Assembly: GCF_000143415.4 (NCBI RefSeq)
Contig: NW_003314317.1
Coordinates: forward strand, 875,183-939,182
Source of the DNA: Selaginella moellendorffii
Lineage: Eukaryota > Streptophyta > Lycopodiopsida > Selaginellales > Selaginellaceae
DNA: 64,000 nt
Direction of reading: 5' to 3'
Shown: one piece after another, positions 12,015-22,639 of the stretch
Layout of the letters: each line of letters starts with the position of its first letter
Numbering within the stretch: the first letter of the stretch is position 1
The notes under the pieces: model-generated
What the model was told of the DNA's origin: nothing
The model's input: only the letters and a program-made list of their open reading frames with translations
Database searches by the model: none
Position numbers and translations under genes: made by a program

Positions 12015-14830
12015 TTGACACGTGTCCATTTGCATTTGCAGATGCCAAGCAAGAAGGCGAATCAATGGTGGAGGTTAGCCACTGACTGTGGCATCTGTGG
12101 AGTGGCGGAGCTGGAGCAAGCTTTCAATGCAGCCAGAACCATCAGAGAGTTGCTTCAGTTCCTGTTCTTCCACGAGAAAGAAAAAGCTTCAAGGCAAGTT
12201 CTTCCTTGTGGTTCTCCTGAGTATCCCATCAGCAAGGGAGTCCACGAGACAGCATTGTAATATCTCATCCTGATAAGAGCTTTGCAAGATGCTTCCACAC
12301 TTGCAATACGTATCATTAACTAAGACGTTTCTCAAAGCCATAGCTTGCAAACCCAAGCCAAAACTTTGATGACCTTCCCATCGAGCTCCTTGCCTTCTTC
12401 TCAAGCCACCAATCCCTAGCAAGCCTTGAAAGCAGTGGCAGAGGTTGCATTGTTTGCTACACAGCCAGTAAGACAGGAGAATTTACGTGTTTAGGGTGCA
12501 CTCGCGAATGACAGGCGCTCACTTCCTCCATTGCAGATCTACCCATTTGTGTTCACAGGTTGTTTGCACAACCACGGCCGCTTACAGAGCAGCAGTTGCC
12601 CTTGCACAAGCATTGGGTATGTATCTCCCGCCTTTGTGATCTGGACATATGAAAGGCACAGAGTTTGTAAAATACCTCTTAATTCCAACAATAAGCTCAA
12701 CAGCAAGAGCAAAGCAACTCTCTTCGTTTTATGTACTGTTTTCAAGGCCCTTGCAGGGTTGGAAGTCATGAATGGCAAGGTAAATCTATGCCACCTTTCT
12801 TTCCTCTTGCTCAAGAGTCAAACAGATCAAGAGGGCAACACAATGTCCTGTTGGAAGCAAAGGCTAGTCTGATTACTATATTTTTTTGTTTGTGCATTTC
12901 TAGGAGGCTTTCAAGGCCGATAGAGTTAGAGGTCACAGAGGCGGGCTCCTCAGCAAGAGAACAAGCAAGCACTACAACCTCCACACACAAATTCGTGCAA
13001 AAAAACCAAAACAAGATGGCAAGCTAGTAGTAGCATGTCAATGTGATGCCTGGATAATTTCAAGGACAAAGGATCACATGTCCTTGAGGAGCTGTCTTGC
13101 CTTTAGCATTGAATTCACACTTTCAACAATCAAAATTGTTTGTGGAATTTCATTTAGTTACCAATTTATACTTACCATCATTTATGGGCTACGGTGTTGT
13201 GGGGTCCTTGGAGGCGGGTGAAGCAAATTATGTAGTGGTGGCCACCAAGAGAATGCCTTTGCTTCTGGAATTGATCAACACTTTGGCATTTCTCCAGAGC
13301 TCAATGACTATGAAGTTATTTTTTCCTACTTTTGTGATTTGTCAATGAACATCTGTGACTTGGCCGTTTGATTCGTGCTAGAAATTCCTTAGAAAGATTG
13401 AAGTGTGGGAATGAGAGCTCTTGGAAGTGAACAACCCTCAATAATGACAACAAAGAGTGTTGGTAGTGGAAGGTTTTACCAACCACCCGTCAAATTCTGC
13501 TACGTATATATGTGGTGACGAGTGTTTTGTGAGATTATAAGGATTGAAAGCAAGGATCGAAAGCATACACAGTTTGTAGGGCTTGCCTCCACTGACACTT
13601 ACCGACACGCCACGGACTGCACCGACACTTACAGTTTGTAGGGCTTGACTTCACCAAAGTGGGCTTTAAATTGATTGTTAGCATTGCGCTTCACATGAAA
13701 GAGCCACTTTGTACTCACAATTTTCCGATCTGCTGGTGGAAACCGAAATCCAAGTGTTGTTGCGCATTAAAGAGTTAGACTCAGAGTCCATTCCAATTAT
13801 TCAGGTCTAATTCTGCTCGTTTTTATTTTGCTAATGCTGAAACTATTCCTGAGCCACAGATGAAGCTGCTGACTTTCCTAGCTGCCTGTGCACGAGCGGA
13901 AAAGTGGACGACCAGAATGTCCAATAATAGTGCGTCCAGAAGTATCACTTTGAGCTCCCCACTGCATGGCAGCTGGTTGATGTCTGGCCGGTAGCAGATG
14001 TTCCAGCACTCCCACCACCACCACTTATAAATCCACCTCCGCCACCCCACCTATTCCACCCCAGGATGATGGCGATTGGAGGAAATATGTCTTCAAGCAC
14101 ATGGCTTCATGCCTCTCCATAAGGACATGCCTTCATGCACTCTCCATCTGGGACAGATGATGGTATCAGGTACACCGTGCTTGTGATCTCTGGTTATCAA
14201 TCGCCAGAGACTGTTGCATGTTCGCAGTTATGGCAAACAGCAGCAGTGGCACTGTTGTGGAGCAGCATCTTATCCCTGTCTATAAAGGAGAATTCCACAT
14301 ATGTGAATTTCATGTTTATGAGAGATAATTGTGATGTTAATGTTACAGGCACTAAACATTGCCAGATTGGAAAATTCAAAACAAGCAAACCTTGTCCACA
14401 ATTAAGATTAGTCTTGGTGAGCAATATATTCATCTTCTTCATTTTGCCAAGAGTTCTAGTGAAGCCAAGAATCATTGCTTTGCAAAGCATGCAGACAAGC
14501 ACTATTTTGTCACTTTTCTTGCATGTTTGTCTCATGAAGCACAAAGAGCAAAGTTTTCCAGCAGTGTAAGGATTTTCGTGCTAAAGTTGAGAAGCAAACA
14601 GGGAGCTGGTCTACACACTTTGGAAAAGGATAGCAATGATGTTTGCCTTCATTGGAAGTCTTGGCACAACCAAGAAGATGAATATATTAGTCACCAAGAT
14701 TAATCCCGATTGTGTACAAGGCTCACTTGTTTTGAATTTTCCAATCAAGAAGTTCAGCTGATCAAGTAGCAGGTTCTGGCTTAGTGCCTGCAATAATAGC
14801 ATCACAATTGCCTCACATAAACATGACCTT
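12015..14830 (+). pseudogene. Remains of an unrecognised multi-exon gene, unit A
   Basis: Higher GC than its surroundings and preserved in all three units, with short exon-like blocks between stops. Readable plus-strand pieces include E-L-E-Q-A-F-N-A-A-R-T-I-R-E-L-L near 12110-12160, H-R-G-G-L-L-S-K-R-T-S-K-H-Y near 12930-12975 (frame switched from the preceding block) and a proline-rich stretch at about 14005-14060. The three copies disagree in frames and stops, so none is likely to be functional. I cannot assign a family. A gene of 5-8 small exons, decayed after duplication, is the simplest reading. Confidence 0.45.
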
Positions 14831-15000
14831 CAACAGTGCTGCCCTATAGACAGGGATAAGACACTGCTCCACAATGGCGCCACTACTGCTGCTTGCAATG
14901 TGACTGCAAACACGCAACAATCACCAGCAATTGATATGGTGCCGGAGATTGGAGGAAGCACAGTGTACCATTCACAGCTCTGATACCATGATGCTGCTGC
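14140..15000. repeat. Inverted pair of gene fragments, unit A
   Basis: The block from about 14150 to 14480 (+) is repeated in reverse complement from about 14640 to 15000, diverged but clear: a run beginning T-A-C-A-C-C-G-T-G-C-T-T and ending C-T-T-A-T-C-C-C-T-G-T-C-T-A-T-A occurs in both orientations. Unit C has the same arrangement (about 32600-33370). Unit B has only the plus arm. Transcripts crossing both arms could fold into a hairpin of about 300 bp. Confidence 0.65.
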
Positions 15001-15104
15001 TAAAGAGCATCTTGATGTGATCAACCCTACTAACTGCCTAACCTACCTACATGGCATAGAGCCAGTACTCGTAGAAGAGCTTCCGAACTGTGTTAGATTG
15101 GAGC

Positions 15105-15902
15105 GAGGATGCATTTGTCGTGTCCATGGTGGAGAAACTTGATGGCTTCCAAGGCGACCAGGGAACTCAGAGAAACTTTGATCAATCAATTTCTAACAGT
15201 ATATATATCCGAGAGTAGCATATAGGATTCCGAGCGAGGAAAGAGAGCTGGGCACAATGCAGTGCTACTGGATAGATTTGCAAGCCATGTTGCTTCTGGG
15301 GTTTAAACTTTGGAAGCACTCAGCAAAGCTGTCCAGCACGAGGCCGTGTTCTTCGTATCCATCAGAAATGAAGATCTCACCACCTCAATGTTGCTGCCTA
15401 GAAAGAAATCTTCCACCTCTTGGAGCTGCCCCGAGCGAGACAAGAGATCGAGCATACACATGTAATGTTCTTTCACGTGCTTGATCGACGCAAAGTGGTA
15501 ACATCCATCACGGATAATCCCTCCGTGGCTATAGCAAAATCACAAAAGCAGGTAAAACTCCATCCAGTGACATCTCGAGGTAAAGCTCCAAAGTCAGTTA
15601 CAAGCAATATATCCCAAGCATTGGCGACCTCGATCAGGGCATCCTTGTGTGTGATTGCGGGCGTGGAGCTAGAATCCACAGTGGAGGCTGCGCTGGTCAA
15701 TAGTTCCAACCAGGGCCATCTCGGACAAAATGTACGAAAGGGATTCTCTCCTTGACAGCATATGCCCAGTCTGCATGCAGTGCTACGATGAATCTGAGAC
15801 CGATCATGGCGCCTTCCAGACGTGCACGAGCATCTCAGCCATTGCGACCGGGAAAATCATCCACGAAGGGCTGAGATTCAACGCTAGCCAGGTTCCATTT
15901 TA
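15105..15902. pseudogene. Scrambled PPR pseudogene, unit A
   Basis: Pieces of the PPR gene at 43283-44809 appear in mixed order and orientation. 15105-15227 is the reverse of about 44770-44890. 15228-15302 is direct, about 44691-44770. 15303-15612 is the reverse of about 44325-44690. 15613-15895 is direct, about 43845-44210, with deletions. The result cannot encode a PPR protein. The same scrambled order occurs at 33460-34390, so it arose before units A and C separated. Confidence 0.75.
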
Positions 15903-16504
15903 AGTCGCCTTCTTCAAATGCTATTAAACGACTTGTTCTAGAAAGACAAGCTTGCCCCACAACATCTTTTCCAGCTTTGTTTGACAAGATCCTCAACAGC
16001 CCACTCCCGTGTTAGCTCCTCCCGGTCATCGTCATCGGGTGCAAAAACAGGCCGACCTCGGAGCTTCTCGTAAACCATTCTGCATTGCTCCGAGCCCGGA
16101 GGTAAGTCCTCGTCCTCGTACACCCTCACTGACGAGCTTCTTTGTCAGTACCTAAAACAAACGATCTCTCTCCAAACCATTCTTGTTCTTGAAACTCTGG
16201 TAGAATGTTGCATGTACAAGATCCATGTCAAGCACGACTTCGACGCGAAAAAACAGACCTGGAAACAGCTCCGTAAAGGGCTGGCCATTTAGAGGGACGT
16301 CTGTCCACCATCTCATTGCTCTTGCTGAGGTAACTCATGACGAAATCTGTGCACCACAGGTCGCCCATCGACCAGAGCATGTGTTCGGTCCAAAAGTTGC
16401 GCTTTCAGGCCGAAAGAACTGCAGCAGTCACGCAGTGCCCCGAGCCGCTGCTTGTCCATAGCGAGCGGATTTGCAAGGTGCTAGGATGCGCTCTACAAAC
16501 ATGA
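15903..16504 (-). pseudogene. Unrecognised minus-strand gene remnant X, unit A copy
   Basis: Shared with 34395-34960. On the minus strand it gives an open stretch of 63 codons at 16129-15938 (M-R-V-Y-E-D-E-D-L-P-P-G-S...) and, upstream, a frame with T-E-L-F-P-G-L-F-F-R-V-E-V-V-L-D-M. The two copies differ by small indels that shift frames. I do not recognise the family. At about 16504 it is fused to the PPR copy, giving a 178-codon chimeric frame (16964-16428) that should not be read as one natural protein. Confidence 0.4.
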
Positions 16505-17029
16505 TCGTTGTTTGATTTGGTCTCGATCCGTCCTGAAGCATCGATCGATAGGTGGATATCGCCTCGCGAAAGAGGCGATTCTGGTCATAGGCAGCGATCA
16601 TCGCATTCCAGGCAGCAGTGTCTCGTCGACCGGGGTTTCTGTCGAAGAGATCCTTGGCATGGTCGACGAAGCCGTGCTGGGAATAGGCCGCGAGCATCGC
16701 CGTCCAGGCCACCACGTCCTTGCCCGGCATTGCATCGAAGATCGCTCGCGCCTCTGCCAGATACCCCAGCTGGGCGAATGCCGTGAAGAGGAGCGTCCAG
16801 AAGAAGATGGTCTTGTCGCGGATGCTATCAAACGCGGCCCGCGCGCGATCGAGATCGCCGAGCCTGCCATACATCTGGACGATGAGATTTCCCAGAAACG
16901 TGCTGCGATCCACTCCAAACCCGCTGCTGCCGATCTGCTGGTGCAGTAGCGTTGCCTCGGCCATGGATCCACATCGTCACAGCTGGCTCGCCAAGAGGTT
17001 GACACGCTCTGGCCGCTGGATCGCGGCAT
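16505..17029 (-). pseudogene. 5'-truncated duplicate of the PPR gene, with stop
   Basis: Minus-strand copy of the first 175 or so codons of the PPR gene at 43283. The start ATG at 17029-17027 and the following codons match. At about codon 21 the functional copy's L-R-R-C has become L-stop-R-C (CGG to TGA, two transitions), so translation would end there. The frame then stays open to the junction near 16505, where the sequence switches to remnant X. It lies head-to-head with Crinkler-RHS copy B, as the intact PPR gene lies with copy D. Confidence 0.8.
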
Positions 17030-17306
17030 CGCTCATGGAAAATCAAAGGCGGGAAGTCGAGTTTGCTATAGGCGGGTGAAAGCGATGCGCAGCGCCCAGT
17101 CTGCTTTCACAGGGGAGAAATTAAGAACAGCATTACTTGGACTGCCCTTCCCACTATGCAACTAGTGGCAAATGGCTATTTTTTGGTTTAGATTATTATT
17201 TACCAGAAGACCACCAAGGCCAACCACGACCCTTAAACTTGCCACGTGGCCCGGTGCAACGGCAGCCGTCGGATGTTACCGTCCAATAGGGCTACAGTAG
17301 AAGCTC
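17030..17306. promoter_or_regulatory. Shared upstream region of the PPR remnant and copy B, with G-box
   Basis: 277 bp between divergent starts. It holds the perfect palindrome GCCACGTGGC (17242-17251), a G-box core as bound by plant bZIP and bHLH factors, 56 bp before the copy B ATG. The same 10-mer with its flanks lies at 25225-25234 and 43018-43027 upstream of copies C and D. No clear TATA box. Confidence 0.6.
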
Positions 17307-20088
17307 ATGGCATCGTCTTCCGTGGCTATGGAGATTGACGAATCTCCTTTCCAGGAGCTTGAGCGTTCCATCAAGGCTGTGGAAGCTAAAATCGAGGGAG
17401 TGGAGAAACAACTGGCGAGCGAGCAAGATCCGGCAGAGAGGCAGTATCTGCGGGAGGAGGAGCAGTATCTGTGGAAGAAGAAGCAGTATCTGCGGAAGAA
17501 GGAGGAGCTGCTGCGGGAGGAGAAGCTCCTCCTACTTAAATATAATGGTAAGCCTTTTCCCGTATCATGCTATGCGGATCTGAGACATTTGATTCGCTTG
17601 CAGTGCCCCACGGAACTGGCGGATCTGGTAAGTTTCCGCTTGCCCCAAATTTCCTTCTTCCTCATGCCCCAGAATTGTGCTGAGGCATTTGTTCGTGGCC
17701 TCGCATTGCATTTGTTTGTTAGTGCTGGACTTTTTTGTCTTCCCGGTTGTAGTTGGTCACTTTGGATCTGTAGTTGGGCGCCCCTGCGTCTTTTGTGTTT
17801 TGCTGACGAGATGTTGTGTCGTGGCTAGCTATGTCGTTGTGTCATGTTTGCTATGGCGTTTCTATCCCCTTATTTTTTCTTATCGGTTTTTCTTTTGCTG
17901 CGAGTCATGGCTGGCTATGTCGATCTGCTTGATCTGTAGCTGGCGTCCCTGCGTCTTTTGTGTGTTGCGTTTACTTATGATGACGAGATCGTTGTGTGTA
18001 TAATGGCTCTTTTCTTTTGTTACTGCGCATCTAGCTGGTTTTTTTCTTTTTCACATCTTATTTTCCGGCTTTGAGCAGTTTTTTCTCTTTGCAGACGCAA
18101 CCAGGTATAACTACGAGCTTCCGACGTCTTTAGAAGCGTGTGACATGTTCCACTTCTGCCCAGTGGTCTTCCGTAAGGATTTCTATTATGTTCAGCAGGT
18201 GTGGAAACCATTTTACACACAGATGAGCAAGGTTACCCAAGGGATGGTTAAAGTGGTACACGTCTCCGGCAACCCCGGCATAGGCAAGTCCCATTTTCTG
18301 GTTTACGTGCTCCTTAATCTACTGAAGGAAGGGAAGACCGTCCAGGTGGAGCTCGTTAAGGAGAAAACTATGGATTATTATGCTTTCTATCCAGACGGGA
18401 CATACCAGACTCTTGACGGGTTTAACAGGTCGCTGCAAGGGGAGATCCTACTGACTGATCAGAGGTTTGTTGGTCACTATGGGTGAATTACGTATATCTT
18501 TGCATCTCCCAATAGAGACAACTGGGTGGATGCGTGGAAGAACATAACCTCGAGCCGCTTCCAACAGCTTTTCATGCCGCCTTGGTCCTTTGAGGAACTA
18601 GAAAATCTTTTCTACCGGTACACGTATCTGGAGGAGAACAGGTTCTCAGATCCTCGAACGGAGTTTCGTGTGAGAAATCTACTATTTGGTCCTATACCCA
18701 GGTGGTACTTCTTCCCCCTGGAGAACGGATATCAGGAGATATTAAAGAATGTGCAAGGGATGGTCGGGAAAGGGGTGCTTCAGGTGCAGGACTTGAGAGG
18801 TGCTGGTGACAAGGAAGAATATTCATATACGGTGTTCACAATGTGGCCAAGTGCAGATTTTTTGTCTATTCAATCAATCAGGCCCACCTCCCAGTGGGTT
18901 TCACAAAGCATTGCTGAGGTGGCTGCTTACACGGAGCTCAAGGGGTTTGAGACCTTTGTCTTGGATGCTGAGAGTGACCCGGCATTGAAAGTCGCTGCTG
19001 GGAATCTGTTTGAACGTTATGCGCATGAACGGCTTGCACAGGGGGGGACGTTCAAAGCCGTGGAAGATGGATCTGATGTGGTGTTGCAAACTTGTCGGAT
19101 CAAGTATTTTTCTGGTTTGACAGTGTCGGCAGACCCCGAGTGGAGGAAGGACACAAGTTCCTATTGGGTGCCTAGGAACCAGAACTTCCCCATCGTCGAC
19201 AGTATAACGCCGAACCATATGATCCAAGTGTCCTTGGCGAAGTCCAGGAAGCCCATGGATCGGGCTGTCTTCTCCAGACTGCAGTCGGATTTAAACCAGG
19301 TAGGTGCAATATCTTTATTATGTTTGACACTAAACTCCTAACCGATGCAGGACGCTTATATGGTGCTGGTGAAACCTGAGGGTGATAGAAGAAGTGCCCC
19401 GGTTATTAAATTTCGAAGTTTGAACAAGCAGAAGGTCTTGTCTGATGAAGACAAGCAGCTGGTCTTAGCTGGTGATTTGAGGTATCACCAAATCCAGGCA
19501 TTGTGCAAGAAGTATAAAATTCGTGCAAACCAGCACAAGGAAGTGATGCTTGAGGAACTCAAGGAACTTGTGGCTGTTGCCAATGTCCAAGATGGTGGTG
19601 GCATGCAAGAGGAGCAACTGAGGCCGATTGTGAAGACTATTGCATTGTGGAGTGGCTTCTCGGTGAATTCAGGTTGGCACTATCTGACTCTCAAAGAGCT
19701 TTTCACCTCTGTGAAGAATGACATCCATTATGGCGATTATGAACCTTTTTTTGCGCTGGAAGATGATGCTGTTGAAGACAATGGATATGCAGCGATGGAT
19801 AATTGGGACATAAAGCTTGGCTTCCATGGGGGTAAGATAAAAAAATGTGTTTCATTTATAATCTCTGATCAATGTCGAATAATCACAGGTGGAACTACAT
19901 CCGGGTTTGAATCTGAGATCGTGTACACTGCTCTAATGGAGGAGACCCAAGTGACCTTGAAGTTGGCGCATCTGGATGGTACTCTAGCTGGAAAGTAGGT
20001 GAGGGTGAAGGTAGAAGGTCATGAGAGTAGACCGTTGATCTGGAAGTCCTATCAGCCATGTGAAGGATGTGAGGTCCTCCTTGTATGA
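17307..20088 (+). pseudogene. Crinkler/RHS-type NTPase-nuclease, copy B, two nonsense changes
   Basis: Same five-exon layout as copy A: 17307-17547, 17604-17627, 18095-19299, 19351-19831 and 19889-20088. Lengths remain in phase and splice sites are intact. Two stops break it. In exon 3, CGA has become TGA at 18484-18486, in the HYGR-ITYIF region between the Walker A box and the M-P-P-W-S-F block. In exon 5, CAG has become TAG at about 19996-19998. Both are C-to-T changes. Without them the product would be 716 aa. The coiled coil is the longest of the four copies, with four 7-residue repeats (17442-17525). A shortened protein ending just after Walker A is conceivable but lacks the nuclease. 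Best read as a recent pseudogene. Confidence 0.8.
17442..17525 (+). repeat. 21-bp coding minisatellite (coiled-coil heptads)
   Basis: Four 21-bp units (17442, 17463, 17484, 17505) encode near-identical heptads of the type Q-Y-L-R/W-E/K-E/K-E/K. Copy D has about three units, copies A and C fewer and more diverged, explaining most of the N-terminal length difference among copies. Confidence 0.75.
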
Positions 20089-22639
20089 GTGAGAGATCTT
20101 CTAGTGTACCTATATTTCATATATGATCCCCTTTATATGTTGTTGTTTTCCTTTGCATTTTCGTAAATCACTTTCCTTTAGTAGTTTTCTGTCTGGAGAA
20201 ATAATATTTCCTTTCTTTAATCAGCTCAATACAGTAAACATCTCGTGGCATCTCCAAATGCTTCAAAGGATGAAACTTGTTGAAGTAATGATGAAAGCAG
20301 GGAATGGGGTATGGGGAGTGAGAGCCATAGTCGTGGCCTGGTTCTGAGTACCCATCGTGGCGCATTTGGGTCTTGAGTTGCTTGGCTTGAAACTGTTGGA
20401 ACAAGTACAGACTGGAGTCAAACAGACACCCCGGTCAACTATTCCCAAAGGGTAAGTCAACCAAGGAGGCCAGGTTAAGCAGGCAGCGAATTTAGTTAGC
20501 AATCTCCTTATTACAAACCTACGAATTTGTACCACACAAGGTAAGGGAGTTGCTGAATGCAAGTAGGTGTCAGTGGCTTATTGCTCCAAAGTCAAAATGG
20601 TTACAAGTACATTGTAGGGGGGAAATAGGTAGCATAGAACTCCACCCATTTGGATATGTGAATAGATTTATTCAAGATTTGGAATACATAAATGATAGTT
20701 TCCATAAAAGCAAGAAGGTTCCTTCAGAACTGGTGGGTCAAGGAATTGACACAGGATACAAAAGTGGAGAACTTGTTATTGAAAAAGAATGCACAAAAAG
20801 TATAAGTCCAATTTAAGTGTATTGTGGATGCATATGGCTGAATTGAGGTATGGCACACACCAATTCGAGGTACTTTGCCATGTTGAAACCATGCAACGTG
20901 TCTAACAAGTCACCCATTCCCCTTGTCAATAGCAAACTTGTTGTGGATAGGCTATGGAGAAGTTTGGTTGGCAATGACACCGTTCCTGTCAACCACAAAG
21001 CTAAACTCTTTTAACTGTTAAATTATGCATTAGGTAAGAGATGAAGGGTTTAGGCATTTCCAAGATCTAAAGCAATAAAACAATATCTTTTAGAACCTTT
21101 ATATCTTGGCTGCATATGAATGATGCCTAAAAGTCTCTGCCTAACTACAAATATAGTTTATTATATAGAATTTGAAATTTAATTATTTTATGCCTATATC
21201 AAAATTATTAAGTAATTCTTTGCTAATATATAAATTATTAGTAATTATTTTTAGTAATTCTGCTTTTCATTTTGCTTCAGGATTGTAATATATTAGTTTT
21301 CTTGAAATATTAATATTCTAAGTTTATTTATATCCAAGTAAAAACATACTTTATATGTAGCTATAACAAGCAATTTGTGCTTGCAATACCTAGAGTGGGC
21401 AGCCCAGCAATAAAATGTTTTGTTTTATATAGCAATATACTCTTTAAATATTTTTTATTAAAATTTAATGTTATTAATTTATTTTAATAGTATTTAAAAA
21501 TATAATAAGAAAATATTCTATACAGATGGTCTATTTAGATATCACTGGAACATATGAAAGCCAACATCAAGTGATGGTATATCAAGAATATTACCACTCA
21601 ATTGACTAAATCTGACTTTGCTATAGTTTTGTGAGTGTGTAGGCATGATTAAAGCTTTAATTGTGAATAAAAACGAAGTAAACATCTTTAACAATAAGAG
21701 TATATATATTATATTTTTATAGGTAGCCTTAGTTTTTTACAATTTAACTTCTTATCAAAATTATTTGATCCATGTAGCATACAACAATGCTTGAGTTTCT
21801 TAATAGTAGTGTTATTCTTATTTAATAATTTAATTGATCAAATGGAAGTATATAATTATAAATATGTATATAATTTATAAAACAAACATTAATCTTATTG
21901 AATATCAACCATTAGATGGTACTAGAATCATACTAGAAAGTGTTTAGGAAATTTTATAAATTATGACAGGTAGATGGTAGAATATCCTAGAATATACAAG
22001 CATATTCTAGACATATTCACTACTACCCACAAAAACAAGATAATGTATACAATATTTGATTAAGCAGTAATATGTTTAAACATTTTTTCTAGCTACTATT
22101 AGTTAATACTATGGAATATAAGATTTGAATTTACAGTCTATATATCATATATATTTATAAAAAAATTTCTTTCTGGGTATAAATAAATAAGTAAAAATTA
22201 TTTTTAGTCAATATTCTCTTACTTTTTTGATAGAATATTAATATAAATTTATTCTTGGAAAACATAATTTAGAGAAAAAAGTAAAAATAGAATTTCTAAT
22301 ATTGTATTTTTCTAAATATATTCATATTTCTAAAAAATAATTAATAAATATTTATTCTTATTTATATATTCATCTTATCAATTTAACAAGAGAAAACATA
22401 TTTATATAAAATCACAAATTTTTATATTCATAATAGTAAAGTGATAAAAGGCCGAAAGCTTGCGGCTGTCTGATTGCAATAATACTAAAGTGATAAAGGC
22501 CAGAAGCTTGTGGCTGTTTGATTGCAAGCCCTAGGCCCAATTTGTATTGTTTCAGCAAAACTTTTGTGGATGTTTGATTGGTCAATGGAAAGCTGGCTGC
22601 ATGCGATAATACAAATATTTGACATATGTCCATTTGTGT
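20089..22639. other. 3' flank of copy B, AT-rich
   Basis: Closely matches 28024-30559 and, more loosely, 9727-12014. No conserved reading frame; no gene called. Confidence 0.6.

Noticed and set aside
14977-14988. Complement of a Met-tRNA primer site (GCTCTGATACCA) suggesting a retroelement start
   Set aside because: No LTR next to it, and the matching sites in units B and C are altered; it lies inside the duplicated gene fragment.
16508-17079. Several plus-strand frames of 90-145 codons
   Set aside because: Antisense of the PPR remnant; the same shadows appear opposite the intact PPR gene at 43283.
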